Shown one piece after another: positions 45,558 through 56,291 of a stretch of DNA of 64,000 bases (its first letter is position 1; every line of letters begins with the position of its first letter). A program made the translations under genes and the position numbers. The stretch is from Otatea glauca. Its lineage: Eukaryota; Streptophyta; Magnoliopsida; Poales; Poaceae. The stretch spans positions 24,587,410 through 24,651,409 of the forward strand of contig CM070726.1 in assembly GCA_036346275.1 (NCBI GenBank). The letters run 5' to 3'. Under the pieces are notes generated by a model, which was not told where the DNA came from, did not search any database, and worked only from the letters and a program-made list of their open reading frames with translations.

Positions 45558-47202
45558 TGAAGGACCGAGATGACGAACAGAGGGGGGGGGGGGTGAATGG
45601 TCGCAAATAAATTTTCCCCAAAATACTCCAACAAAAACCTCGACAAGATCGCTCAAAGGAAATAGTGAAAAACCCGAAAAACTAGACAACTATGTGTACC
45701 CCAAGCTTGCATGGATAAGTACCATAAAATATGTGAGGATTTTTGTGTCACAATCCTGGTTGTCTAGTGTCCAAGATAAAGAGGAATCAATCCAACTCTT
45801 GCTTTTATAAAGAACATCAATTCAAATCACAAAAGTCACTTTCAGAAAAGCAAAAGCAGAATTTCCAGAACTTGTCCTCAATTTGAACAGGAGGTTGGTG
45901 GGTTTCTGCAGCTCACAAAATTTTGAGAATTTTTTTCCCTATGAACATCAGAGTCGTGAAGAACTCCACCAAATTTCTCCTAAAAAAGACTTACAAAAAA
46001 ACAGGAAAAATCGAAGAACACAGTCAGTCAATAACTTCGAGCAGAAAGTTTGGGGCTCGATTTTCACCTCATGGCGCCCAAATGGTGCAACAAGTGAACT
46101 CAAAAATTTTTCTGCAAGTGGATATCAGAGTCCCGCACCTCCTCCAATAAGAATCACTTAAAAAGGATTTTTCTATATTTGTATAAAAATCAAATACTAA
46201 ATGTTGCTCAAAGAAAGAGTTCTGAACAAAGTTGGAACTTGAAAGAAAAGATGTTCTCTACTCAATCCAAGAGTGCAAAAGAGATGTAAAACCATATGAA
46301 CACACTCAAAACATCCAAGATCAACAGCATTTAGATGTAGGGGAGGCAAATCCAAATTGCGTGAAAGTAAATTGCGAGAATGTAATTGCGGGAAAGTAAA
46401 TGCTGAATTTAAATTGCATAAAGTAAAGACATAATGTAAATGCGCAAAATAAATTCAGAGATGGATGGATAAAACTTTCATTTCTGGAAGGAGAGGTTAC
46501 AAAACCTCACTTTCATGTGGGCAAAACTCAAAGGAGCATTCACAAACCTCAAAACCTTCAAGAGGAGGAGGTTACCCCTCCACCCCAATTTATACTACTC
46601 TTGGGCCACCTACCACCCTTGGATGAGTCCCTCAACCCTAGAGCACTCATCTAAGGGCTAGGATTAACCCACACACACATCCATGCAAGGGCTAACCCAA
46701 AACCCACACACATACCGAGTTTTCTTGCACGGTTTCCAAAGCATACTACCTAGACCCGCTAACCTATCAACTAGACCTCAATCCGACGGCCCTCATTGAT
46801 CCACGCGGCATCTAGCTAGCATCATCTCCTTTCCTTGTCTTCTTGACTTGCCCAGACTCCGTCTCTGATCATCTTCCGGCGATCTCCCAACCATCTGGAC
46901 CTCCGACGCTCCTCGCCTAGTCCTGGTCATCCTCCGCCTCACCATGACCTAGCACTGTCGCCCTGCAACCATCAAAGACAAGGAAAAACCTTTCACATAG
47001 CAATGCCCAAAATGATATGCAATAAACCATCTAACTCATCACTACCGCGCCCATACAGCCGGTACTGCCACTCCTGGCAGTGACAACTCAAATTGCTTCA
47101 TTTTGAAAATCAATCCAAATCAAACTCAAACTTGAGCACACCTTGCTCAAATAAAGTCAAATACTCATCACAAACATGGATGGACCTCCACATGGTTCTT
47201 CA
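45558..47202 (-). repeat. 5' LTR of R2
   Basis: The plus strand starts tgaaggaccgagatgacg and ends acatggttcttca. The primer site is 2 bases outside on the left. Short open frames inside are not genes. Confidence 0.93.
46588..46594 (-). promoter_or_regulatory. TATA-like box in the R2 5' LTR
   Basis: The minus strand reads tataaat, in the context gtagtataaattgg. Likely R2 core promoter, at a position comparable to R1. Confidence 0.45.
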
Positions 47203-48358
47203 GATCAAGATGCCCGTTAGAAGCCATTGGAGTCTTGATAGGCTTCGAGTCTTCCATGCCAAATCTCTTTAGCAAGTCTTTCACATATTTAGTTTGACTC
47301 ACGAAGGTCCCATTTTTGAGTTGCTTGATTTGAAGTCCAAGGAAGAAGCTTAATTCTCCAATCATTGACATCTCAAACTCCTTTGACATCATATCACCAA
47401 ATTCTTTGCAAAAGTCTTCGTTAGTAGAACCAAATATAATATCATCAACATATATTTGGCATACAAAGAATTCTTCATCAATTATCTTTGTAAAGAGTGT
47501 TGTATCAACCTTCCCAATTTTGAACCCTTTAGAAAGTAGAAAATCTCTAAGCCGCTCATACCATGCTCTAGGAGCTTGTTTGAGACCATATAGCGCCTTA
47601 GAGAGTTTGTAAACATGGTTTGGATATTTAGAGCTTTCAAAACCGAGAGGTTGTTCAACAAATACCAATTCGGATATTTCTCCATTTAGAAAAGCACTCT
47701 TTACATCCATTTGAAATAATTTAATATTAAAACATGATGCAAAAGCAAGTAAGATTCTAATAGCTTCTAATCTAGCCATGGGTGCAAAAGTTTCACTAAA
47801 ATCCAAACCTTCGATTTGAGTGAATCCTTGAGCCACTAACCGAGCCTTATTTCTTACCACAATACCATTTTCATCTTGTTTGTTTCGAAAGACCCATTTT
47901 GTACCTTTTACATTGTGTTCTTTGGGTCTTTCCACTAAAGTCCAAACATCATTCCTAGCAAAGTTATTGAGTTCTTCATGCATTGAATTTACCCAATCCG
48001 TATCATCTAGAGCTTCATCTATGTGAGTAGGTTCAAAAGAAGATACAAAGGAGTAATGTTTGCAAAAAGAAGCGACACGAGATTGAGTTTGAACACCCTT
48101 ACTAACATCACCCAATATTTGATCTATTGGATGATCTTTGGAGAGCCCATGATGAATTCTTTGAGGTAGAGTATGCGTTTGTTGATCACTCTCCTTCTCA
48201 TCCACATCAATAGGTTGAACTTGACTTGGCGTAGCGGAAGTAGAGGGCTCAACTTTAGTGGATGAAGGTGGATCTTGTTTATCCTCCTTTGGTTTTATGT
48301 CTCCAAGTGTCATGTTCTTCATTGCTTCTCTTAAACCTTCTTCACCTACATCATCCAA
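47203..48358 (-). CDS. R1 pol: reverse transcriptase, interrupted by R2
   Basis: Starts after the in-frame TAG at 48365-48367. A linker of about 130 residues leads into Copia RT: DWVNSMHEELNNFARNDVWT, RNKARLVAQGFTQIEGLDF, FQMDVKSAFLNGE (catalytic Asp), YGLKQAPRAWYERL, and the QIYVDDIIFG active site. Clear to the R2 target duplication, where it reads ASNGHLDL and continues at 27793. The open frame extends beyond 47203 for a dozen codons, but those are R2 LTR. Synthesises element cDNA in the cytoplasmic particle. Confidence 0.9.
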
Positions 48359-48364
48359 GTTTTC

Positions 48365-49672
48365 CTACTCTTCTTGAGAGCCATTAGTTTCATCAAACTC
48401 AATATCGCAAGTTTCTTCCACAAAACCTTTATTTTTGTTAAATACACGATAAGCTTTGTTATTTGAGGAATATCTAAGCAAGAAACCTTCATCACAACGA
48501 CTTTGGAATTTTGAAAATCGAACAACCTTTTTCAAGATATAGCATTTGCAACCAAAAACTCGAAAATAAGAGATATTTGGTCTTCTTCCAACAAGAAGCT
48601 CATAAGAGGTCTTTTTCAAGAGATGATGCAAATAGAGCCTATTTGTTGCATGGCAAGCGGTATTAATGGCTTCCACCCAAAAACTATCGGAAGTGCCATA
48701 CTCATCAAGCATAGTTCTTGCCATTTCAATTAATGTTCGATTTTTCCGTTCCACAACTCCATTTTGCTCCGGAGTGTAGGTGGCGGAAAGTTCGTGCTTT
48801 ATTCCAAGTTCATCACAATAATCTTCAATTTTTGTATTTTTGAACTCGGAACCGTTGTCACTACGAATCTTCTTAATTTTAAAATCAAATTCATTTTGAG
48901 CCCTTTTTGCAAAGTTTTTAAAGATACCGGAGGTTTCGGATTTATCATCTATAAAGAACACCCAAGTATACCTTGAGTAATCATAAACAATGACTAAGTA
49001 ATAAGAATTTCCTCCAATGCTCTTATAGGTTGTTGGGCCAAACAAATCCATATGTAAGAGCTCTAATGGTCTAGATGTGGACATGATACTTTTTGAAGGA
49101 TGAGAACTAGCAACTTGCTTGCCGGCTTGACAAGCACTACAAAGTCTATTTTTCTCAAACTTTACATCTTTCAGGCCCACAACTAAATCATTTTTAAAAA
49201 GCTTTTTGAGTTGGATCATCCCAACATGAGCTAGTCTTCTATGCCATAACCATCCTAGGGATGTCTTTGCAATTAAACAAGTTTGAAGACATGACTCATT
49301 TGAGGTGAAATCAACCAAATACAAATTTCCAAACCTAAAACCTTTGAACACTAGAGAATTATCATTTTCTTTAGAGATTAATACACCATTTTTAGAAAAC
49401 ATGCAAGTAAGACCTAGATCACAAATTTGAGCAACCGATAATAAATTAAAATTTAAGGTTTCTACCAAAGAAACATTTGAAATAGAAAGGTCATTCGAGA
49501 TAGCGATTTTACCCAAACCCAATACCTTTCCTTTGCTATTATCACCAAATGTGATCTTGTCATTTTGCCCATTTCCTACTTCAAAGGTGGTGAACATTTT
49601 TCGGTCACCGGTCATATGTTGAGTGCATCCGCTATCCAACACCCAATGCCGTCCGCCGGTCTTGTAGTTCAC
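48365..49672 (-). CDS. R1 pol: protease and integrase
   Basis: Begins in VNYKTGG, then the aspartic protease motif WVLDSGCTQHMTG. It continues with the GAG-pre-integrase zinc region (WHRRLAHVG ... CSACQ) and the integrase core with all three acidic residues: HMDLFGP, IRSDNGSEF and QNGVVERKNR. The downstream part has FRVFGCKCYILKK. It ends GSQEE, then TAG (48365-48367), in frame with the RT, so a single nonsense codon separates integrase and RT. The upstream boundary has a TAA just before the GTG at 49670-49672 and a frame different from gag. Confidence 0.88.
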   Translation of the reverse strand: MNYKTGGRHWVLDSGCTQHMTGDRKMFTTFEVGNGQNDKITFGDNSKGKVLGLGKIAISNDLSISNVSLVETLNFNLLSVAQICDLGLTCMFSKNGVLISKENDNSLVFKGFRFGNLYLVDFTSNESCLQTCLIAKTSLGWLWHRRLAHVGMIQLKKLFKNDLVVGLKDVKFEKNRLCSACQAGKQVASSHPSKSIMSTSRPLELLHMDLFGPTTYKSIGGNSYYLVIVYDYSRYTWVFFIDDKSETSGIFKNFAKRAQNEFDFKIKKIRSDNGSEFKNTKIEDYCDELGIKHELSATYTPEQNGVVERKNRTLIEMARTMLDEYGTSDSFWVEAINTACHATNRLYLHHLLKKTSYELLVGRRPNISYFRVFGCKCYILKKVVRFSKFQSRCDEGFLLRYSSNNKAYRVFNKNKGFVEETCDIEFDETNGSQEE

Positions 49673-49686
49673 TTACAAAAAGAGAA

Positions 49687-51627
49687 TCAAGTCTTTTTAG
49701 GTACCCAAATTTGTTTGGGTCCTTGGAGGTTAGTAACCAAGGCTTTGGGCACCCAAATGGCATTCTTTTTACAACCAAGTATAGGAGTGCCAACAAATTT
49801 AGCAATTATTTTACCGAAACTATCCTTTTTAAGCACATAGCAAGAGTCATAAGTGTTACTTTTAGTTGTTTTATCCAAGAGACAATTATTTGATAGATGA
49901 CCTACCTCATGACATTTATAACAAAACTTCCCGTTTGATTTAACAAAACGAGGAGCTTTGTTATTAATCTTTTTGCCCTTCTTAGGAACATATCCTAAAC
50001 CTTCTTTATTGTAGGAGCATCTTTGACCATTCAAGATTCTATTTAAGGTGTCTTTACCCTTAAAACATCTATCAAGACTTTTGCTAAGTTTGTTTACTTG
50101 TTCCTTAAGTTCATTATTTTCTACTACTAGGTTCTCATGGCATGAAGTAGAACTAGAGCATGAAATTGATGTCATATCAAATAGATCATCACAAGAGGTA
50201 GATATGCTAGTTTTTGATATGCAACATGAATCAATTCCTAAGCAAGATACATCATCAATAATTTTGCAACTAATTCCTATATCATTTTGAGACTTCGAAT
50301 GATCCTTAGCAAGAAGAGTCTCATGAGCTTCCTTTAGCTCCTCATAAGAGTCTTTGAGAGAAAGGTATGCTTTTCTCAAGGCTTTATGTTTAGACTTTTC
50401 TTTACCAAGATACTCATTCAAATCCTCAAGCATATCCATTAATTCATCATAGGAGGGTTCATCATCATTTGAGTTTACCTTAAGATCTCCTTTTGCCATA
50501 AGACACAAGGGAGTGACGAAGTGTGATGAAGTCTCCTCAATAGCTATTCCGGCAAGACCCTTCTTCTTTGGAGGTGTATTATCCTCGGAAGAGTCGGAGT
50601 CCGAATATTCTTCCTCGGAGTTCCATTCTCCAATGTGAGCCTCGCCTTTCCCATCTTTATTCAACTTCTTGAAGAGCTTCTTCTTCCCATGAAGGAACTT
50701 CTTCTTCGGAGAGGACTTGTTTTTGTTGTCCCTTTTCTTTGGACATTTTGAGGCAATATGTCCCTTCTCATCACATTCATAACACCGGATATTAGCATAT
50801 CGGTTGGTGCTAGAGTATTGTCCCTTCTTGAATTTTTGAGGATCACTTGTGCTTGAACGCCTCTTCATAAATTTTCTCATTCTTCTTACAAAAAGAGCCA
50901 TTTCCTCCTCGGTGTCTTTGTCATCATCGGAGTCATTGAGCATCTCATCACTTGACTCCGCCTTTGCTTTGAAGGCGATGTTCTTCTTCTTCGAAGAGCT
51001 TTGCTCTAAAAGCTCTTCCTTGTCCTTCTTATAAAGCTCATTGGTTATGAGATTTTCAAGAAGTCCCATTGGAGTCATTCTTGGCAACTCCTGTGAGTTG
51101 AGAAACAACGTCACCAAAGTCTCATATTTTTTCGGAAGAGCCCTAAGCATCTTAAGAACAATGTCAAAATCGATTAGTGATGCTCCAAGGCCCTTGAGCT
51201 CATTTACTATGTTGTTCAACCGTGAATACATCTCATTGATGTTTTCATGAGGCAACATAATAAAACTCTCATATTTGATTCGAAGCATATGCAATTTGGC
51301 TTCCTTGACCGAGGATGTCCCCTCATGAATTTCTGAGAGGGTTGTCCAAATCTCATGAGCGGTTTCAAGATTGCTCACTCGATTGAACTCATCCGCGTTC
51401 AAGGCTCCAAAAAGAGCATTCATAGCTTGAGCATTAAGATGAGTGTTTCGCTCCTCTTGGTCACTTGTGAGTGTGGGATTAACCCCCGGAGTGAAACCCT
51501 CAACTACAATTCTCCATATGCTTGGACTCATAGCCTTAAGATAAACGGTCATGCGAATTTTCCAATAAGCATAATTTGTACCATCAAAAAATGGTGCCTT
51601 GCCTATTGACACCCCATCGCTAGCCAT
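49687..51627 (-). CDS. R1 gag polyprotein
   Basis: 646 residues, uninterrupted. The N-terminus MASDGVSIGKAPFFDGTNYA and the following 200 residues are a Copia-type gag (DUF4219/UBN2: YWKIRMTVYLKAM, EIHEGTSSVKEAKL). Two CCHC zinc knuckles are present: CYECDEKGHIASKC at about residue 280 and CYKCHEVGHLSNNC at about 570. Between them are acidic, Lys-rich and long coiled-coil stretches (about 400-460), which makes it longer than ordinary Copia gag, as in Sireviruses. It forms the particle and packages RNA. The start codon lies 40 bp from the primer site. It ends VPKKT with TGA at 49687-49689; pol is in another frame. Confidence 0.93.
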   Translation of the reverse strand: MASDGVSIGKAPFFDGTNYAYWKIRMTVYLKAMSPSIWRIVVEGFTPGVNPTLTSDQEERNTHLNAQAMNALFGALNADEFNRVSNLETAHEIWTTLSEIHEGTSSVKEAKLHMLRIKYESFIMLPHENINEMYSRLNNIVNELKGLGASLIDFDIVLKMLRALPKKYETLVTLFLNSQELPRMTPMGLLENLITNELYKKDKEELLEQSSSKKKNIAFKAKAESSDEMLNDSDDDKDTEEEMALFVRRMRKFMKRRSSTSDPQKFKKGQYSSTNRYANIRCYECDEKGHIASKCPKKRDNKNKSSPKKKFLHGKKKLFKKLNKDGKGEAHIGEWNSEEEYSDSDSSEDNTPPKKKGLAGIAIEETSSHFVTPLCLMAKGDLKVNSNDDEPSYDELMDMLEDLNEYLGKEKSKHKALRKAYLSLKDSYEELKEAHETLLAKDHSKSQNDIGISCKIIDDVSCLGIDSCCISKTSISTSCDDLFDMTSISCSSSTSCHENLVVENNELKEQVNKLSKSLDRCFKGKDTLNRILNGQRCSYNKEGLGYVPKKGKKINNKAPRFVKSNGKFCYKCHEVGHLSNNCLLDKTTKSNTYDSCYVLKKDSFGKIIAKFVGTPILGCKKNAIWVPKALVTNLQGPKQIWVPKKT

Positions 51628-51667
51628 CCTTACTCTCTAGGCGGTGAAGCCCCAAAAGAGAGTCCGT

Positions 51668-51680
51668 GGCTCTGATACCA
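51668..51680 (-). other. Primer binding site of R1 (tRNA-iMet)
   Basis: The minus strand reads tggtatcagagcc, an exact initiator-Met primer site, 2 bases inside the 5' LTR. Confidence 0.92.
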
Positions 51681-52376
51681 CTTGTAGGATCAAGGATAAC
51701 CGACTAGAGGGGGGGTGAATAGGAGGTTTCTAAATTTTTCAACTCAATTTAGAAATTACAAATGACACTATGAAATTGAGATACAAATATGAAGAACACA
51801 CTAAAGTCTCTAGCAATTTACCTAAGATGCTATGTCAATACAAGTGAAGCAAATAGACTTGTGAGCACAAACACTATGAAGAGTATGGTATTAAAGAAAT
51901 GGATTCTCAACACACAAGAATAACAAACACAAAAATAGGAGACAAGGAATTTAACCCGTGGTCTCGAAGACTTGCCGGTCTCCCCTACTCCACGTTGAGG
52001 TGACTTGAACCACGTCAAGCCGGCTCCACTCGCTTGAGCCTTCCTTGATTACTAAGGTAGTTCTTCCCCTCTCCGGGTAGGCGAACTCCGGCCTTCACAA
52101 CTTCCCGGGGCTTCTCACAATCTCCGTTGAGAAGCTCACCTCGCACGATCGCCACCAAGCCATCTAGGAGGCAGCAACCTCCAAGAGTAATAAACCTTGA
52201 CGCTAGCTTGAGGTCGAATGTCGGTGTCTAAAGGCCCAAACACTTAATGCAACACTCAATCTTGCTTCTCACACTCACAAATGGAAATTGAATGCACACA
52301 AGAGTGGAGAACACTTGCTAGAGCTCAAATATCATCAATGAGGACCAAGAGAGGCTCTAGAATGCAGGTGGGGAGG

Positions 52377-52384
52377 TATTTATA
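52377..52384 (-). promoter_or_regulatory. TATA-like box in the R1 5' LTR
   Basis: The minus strand reads tataaata, within the context ggctataaatacc. Likely the core promoter for R1 transcription leftwards. The 3' LTR has the same word at about 23243. Confidence 0.55.
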
Positions 52385-52436
52385 GCCTCCACCAAACTTT
52401 CTAGCCGTTGGAGCTCGAAATCTGCAAAAATCTGTT

Positions 52437-52895
52437 TTTCCGGTGCTACCGCCCATGTAGGACCGGTAGCACCGGGCTCCACTTCAACGGCTAGAACAGT
52501 GTATTTAATGCACTTGCCAAAGACCGTTACAGGGGGTCCGGTGCTACCGCCCAACTAGGGCCGGTAGCACCGGGCTCCACTTCATTTTCTTTCTTAAAAA
52601 AAAGACCTCTCTGGAATTATAGCACCGGTGCTACCGTAGGTCTGATAGCACCGGGATACTATGGGCGGTAGCACCAGGCTACCAAATGCCCAAAAAGGTG
52701 CTTCTCCGGAATTTTCACACCGGGCTGATGTCCGGTGCTACCGATAGTCCGGTAGCACCAGCCCTCCATGGGCGGTAGCACCGGGCTACCAAACGCCCAA
52801 GAAGCCCTTCTTTGGAATTTTCACACCGCCCTATTGAGCCGGTGCTACCGCGAACTCGGTAGCACCGCGCTGCCATGGGCGGTAGCACCGGGTTT
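52437..52895. repeat. Hairpin array in the R1 5' LTR
   Basis: The same array as in the 3' LTR, with more intact pairs: ccggtgctaccgcccatg then gaccggtagcaccggg, and ccggtgctaccgatag then tccggtagcacc. It lies in the transcribed or upstream part of the LTR, between the TATA-like box and the outer end in element orientation. Confidence 0.85.
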
Positions 52896-53288
52896 CCTGG
52901 GATTTGATTTATTTCAAAGGATTTTCAAGGTTGGAACTTATTTATCATTAAGCAACTATTTGAATATGCATTTTTAGCCATTAAACCCTAAACGACATCA
53001 AGATAAGCATCAAGATCCCTCTTAATAGTACGACCCTAAATCTAGTGAACCGATCTTTCTTCCAAACTCCAAGAGCGTCAAAAGACTAGAAAATATCCTT
53101 ATAAATTTACCTTTTCACGATCTTGACATATTGCCGATTTGTTTGAACCTTCCTTGATATTTCCATGGTCATCAATCTTGGAATTGTCCTACTTTCAATA
53201 TTCTCAAGAAAAGTATTAAAACATATAACAAAGTTGTCATTAATTATCAAAACCAAAACATACTGGGTGCCTAGATGCTTCCACGTAG

Positions 53289-53305
53289 TTACACCCACGT
53301 TGAAG
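53289..53305 (+). pseudogene. End of the TBCD exon split by retrotransposon R1
   Basis: After the right R1 target duplication, ttacacccacgttgaag continues the exon left at 22545. Across the insertion the protein reads KCDRVVTPTLK, as in the family (CDRVITPTLK), and ends at a donor, gtaaca. I could not identify further TBCD exons downstream. Confidence 0.85.
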
Positions 53306-56291
53306 GTAACATAAGTCTATCCAGATTGCTTAATGCATCATATTTTTATGCATCTAAATCTGTCATGTAATTAGCCTTCATAACATATGCATGCAAATGC
53401 TCGTAATTATTATTGGGCTTCCTATGAAACTTTTCATGGTTTTGTTCACTGTTGATACCTTTATTTGCATAGTTCTTGAACAACATTGCTTTTTGATGTT
53501 GCCGCCTTAGATTATCTAATAATGTACCTTCCCTCACAAGCATTTGATGCAGTTTTTTTTTTCTAAATTCAAGCTCAAGGACGTTCATATGTAGATTTTG
53601 ATATTATTATCACCAGTTCTGTTAATTTAGTTCCGATTTGATGATTTTATTTAGCTAAAATTGACATGATTCTACACTCTTGTTCCCCACATTTGAGCTT
53701 TTACATTTTTTGTTACCTCTTTAAAAATCTAACAAAGGTGAGCACATTTGTACTCAGCAAGACTTGTAGTATATCACAGATATAAATATATGCATGACTA
53801 TATCAAAGAAATGGATATCCTATCATGTTCTCGTATTTGGCATAAAGCGAGAGTTATTCAACAATAACAAGTAGTAGATTGCAAACGGGATTTGTAAAGA
53901 GCAGTTGACAAATATATAAATAACAAGTATATAACATAAATATGAGCAAGTTGCAATAATCCATGATTGTGATCAACGATCCATTTCCTGCCATACCTTG
54001 CATATCATTTATAACATGGCTACCCACCATTTTCACCTTCAAGATTTTGCTTAAAATTTCAAAACTAACTAGTGTCAAAGCACCAATCTCTCATGATTGT
54101 GAGCATGGCTTTTCGAAAAGATTTACACTATATTGAAACATACAGCTTTACCCACGAGACATGATCAGCTCATATTGCTAGCCATTACATGCTTCTTTTG
54201 ACGTGTGACGGAAAGATCATGATAAAACTGTTACATCATCTAGACCCAACTTTGCACCAGCTCAATGATTTTTGACCCTCGCTATGATGGCAGAAACAAA
54301 ACTCGTACACACAGTACCAATGATAGTTTACGCCCTATCGTAACAATTTCCCCCCAAGCAGGGCATGCACCGTTGTATCGACAAACATTATTCCAAACAC
54401 CTCGATGAGTGCACCCCTGCGAGCAAACCTACTCAGAATGCCCATATTACTTCAGCCTTTCAACATGCAAAACTAGTCCTAGATAACTTAGTAGGTTAGA
54501 ATCACCCTATAAATAGTACTTGTAGTTGTATGGATGTCTTAGATTATGCAACACTATGTTCGATCCTTAATCGACCAGGACGAGAACTCTCATTGCACTA
54601 CATGCAAGTCCATGCACTTCACAGATTATGTGAATAAGTTGCTCGCCTTAAAACCTACTTTTTAGTTTTGATTTTATACCAAAATAACAGAGGTAACCCT
54701 CTCTGGTCTATTATGTCAAAATTTTCATTTCTGAACAAATGTTTCATCTGACCATTTGTTCTCTCCAACTCTAAAGCATGGCTAAACATGTATAATCGAG
54801 TATACCTAAAGTTGACATTAGTTATTGTATAACCCCTAAACTTATGGGTTTCAATAGTAAGGTTGTCTATTTTTTAAAGAAGTTGTATGCAATAAGTAGG
54901 ATTATCTACTGATATCCACAATATAGCCAATTTACTAAAAGTACACGCATGCATACATAAATTTCTAAAACAACATAAATGAAATGAAAATAATATGATC
55001 AATATAATCAAAGGAGGTGCTTGCCTTGCCTGATGAATTCTTGGGCTTGTTCTGGTTCGACGAGAAAGTTTTCCAAGACGTCGGTGTCTACACGTATTAT
55101 ATCGTAAAACAATAATAAGAACTAAACAAATGCAAACAAAAACTAAATTCAAATATTTTTACAGATTTAAAAAGAACATGATTTTATAAAAAATTATAAA
55201 TAGGTTTCATTCAATTTGGAGTTTGTATGCAAATGTTATTAGTTTTCGAATTTAAATCACCTGAAAAATCCTTAAATTAGAAAGAAGGGTGATGTCGGAG
55301 ATGTAATTTCAAAGATTACATCTCTCAACATAGAAGGCATATTCTCTGCTGAATTAAAAAGCACATTTCTTATGTTATGGTATTAAATTTTTTTGTAGAG
55401 TTTGACAGGTGGGGTCCTTAATTCAGTGTTTTATTATTTTTCGAAAGGACTGACATATGGGGTCCACATGTCAATAGGTCATGTTTTAAATACGATTCAG
55501 GTTAAAAACTAAATATTTATTCTTAGATGGCCCACATGTCATGGACTTATTTGTTTAAAATTAAATTAATTAAACTAATCTTAATTCTAATAATATTTCT
55601 ACAATTGGGACCCACATGTCAATGACTCACAACAGAGAAGAGAGTTGGCGTCATGGCCGAGCTCACTTTTGAGCTCACCAACAGCGAGGCAATGGGGGAA
55701 AAAGCTCGAGTGAGTCTGGAGATGGCGAGAGGGGTTCATGACAAAGCTTTGGGAAGTGACGGCAGTCGGAGAGGTGGGCGAAGGCGGTGGCACGGCAACA
55801 TTAAGCGGCAAGGCTTCTCGGGTTAGTGAGGGACTAAGCAAATGGGAGTAATCGGGGATGATTGGGTCATCGTGTTAGCTTGCTAGGGCTTGGGCGAGGA
55901 TATGGCCACGGGCGCAAGGACCAATGGTCACTAGAGGTGATCCAACGACACGAAGAGCGGTGGTGCAGAACAGGGCAATGGCGAACATGGTGCTAACGGC
56001 TATGCCGAGCAAAATTGAGCAGCGCAAAGGGGTCAATGGCTCACCGCGACTACCTGGATAGGTTCGGAGACGATGGAGAAAACTCGGAGCAATTAGATGA
56101 TGGTGAACAGCGGCGACAGCGAGGAGCTTCACGGTGGCAGTCAAGTCTAGAGGGAAATAGTGGAAAAAGGGGTACCATTAGCTCCACCACATCACAGAGA
56201 AGCTAAAACGTACCATGATCAAAGCTAAGACTCACCAGAGAGGAGAAGAGAGCTTGGTGAAAGTGGCATCTAGATTGAAGAAGAAGATTCG
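53306..56291. other. Noncoding region with module copy A and a GC-rich block
   Basis: Follows the TBCD exon remnant. 53735-55090 is copy A of a diverged repeat (see copy B). 55590-56280 is GC- and purine-rich with several gagctcac words and short open frames with no recognisable protein. The whole may be an LTR or noncoding part of a large gypsy-type element, by analogy with 56292-61436. Confidence 0.4.
53735..55090. repeat. Diverged 1.4-kb repeat module, copy A
   Basis: Shares an ordered series of blocks with 56615-58010: ggtgag-acattt-gtactc near the start, 'acagctttac(c/t)ca', 'caacacctcg(a/g)tgag', 'ttgtagttgta(t/c)gga' and '(a/g)aggaggtgcttgccttgc' near the end. About 2.9 kb offset. Noncoding. 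Confidence 0.65.

Larger units (their letters stand above)
27794..47202 (-). mobile_element. R2: Copia/Sirevirus-like LTR retrotransposon nested in R1 pol
   Basis: LTRs of 1642 bp (27794-29435) and 1645 bp (45558-47202). Exact target duplication gatca at 27789-27793 and 47203-47207. Minus-strand element with primer site, gag, protease, integrase, RT and RNase H in Copia order, plus a polypurine tract. R3 is inserted in its integrase. It is coding-defective: gag N-terminus broken, protease active site changed, and pol in several frames. Without R3 it is about 11.2 kb. Confidence 0.93.
22546..53283 (-). mobile_element. R1: Copia/Sirevirus-like LTR retrotransposon, outer element of the nest
   Basis: Bounded by LTRs of 1608 and 1601 bp and an exact 5-bp target duplication, cgtag (22541-22545 and 53284-53288). 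Minus-strand order: 5' LTR (51683-53283), primer site, gag, protease-integrase, reverse transcriptase, RNase H, accessory ORF, polypurine tract, 3' LTR (22546-24153). This is the Copia order; the long two-knuckle gag, the 'ggggtgaatagg' LTR edge and the extra 3' ORF fit Sireviruses (Maximus/SIRE clade). R2 is inserted in the RT-RNase H region. Without R2 and R3 it would be about 11.3 kb. R1 itself is inserted in a TBCD exon remnant. Confidence 0.93.
51683..53283 (-). repeat. 5' LTR of R1
   Basis: The plus strand starts tgtaggatcaagg and ends agatgcttcca. The primer site follows after 2 bases at 51668-51680. It contains the better-preserved copy of the hairpin array and a TATA-like box at 52377-52384. 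Confidence 0.93.

Noticed and set aside
47168..47202. C-terminal residues of the R1 RT open frame (after HLDL)
   Set aside because: They are read-through into the R2 LTR and not part of R1 pol.
52768..52977. Small open frames with repeated GSTALPWAV-type residues in the LTR arrays
   Set aside because: They are translations of the hairpin motif; the same phrases arise in several frames and both LTRs.
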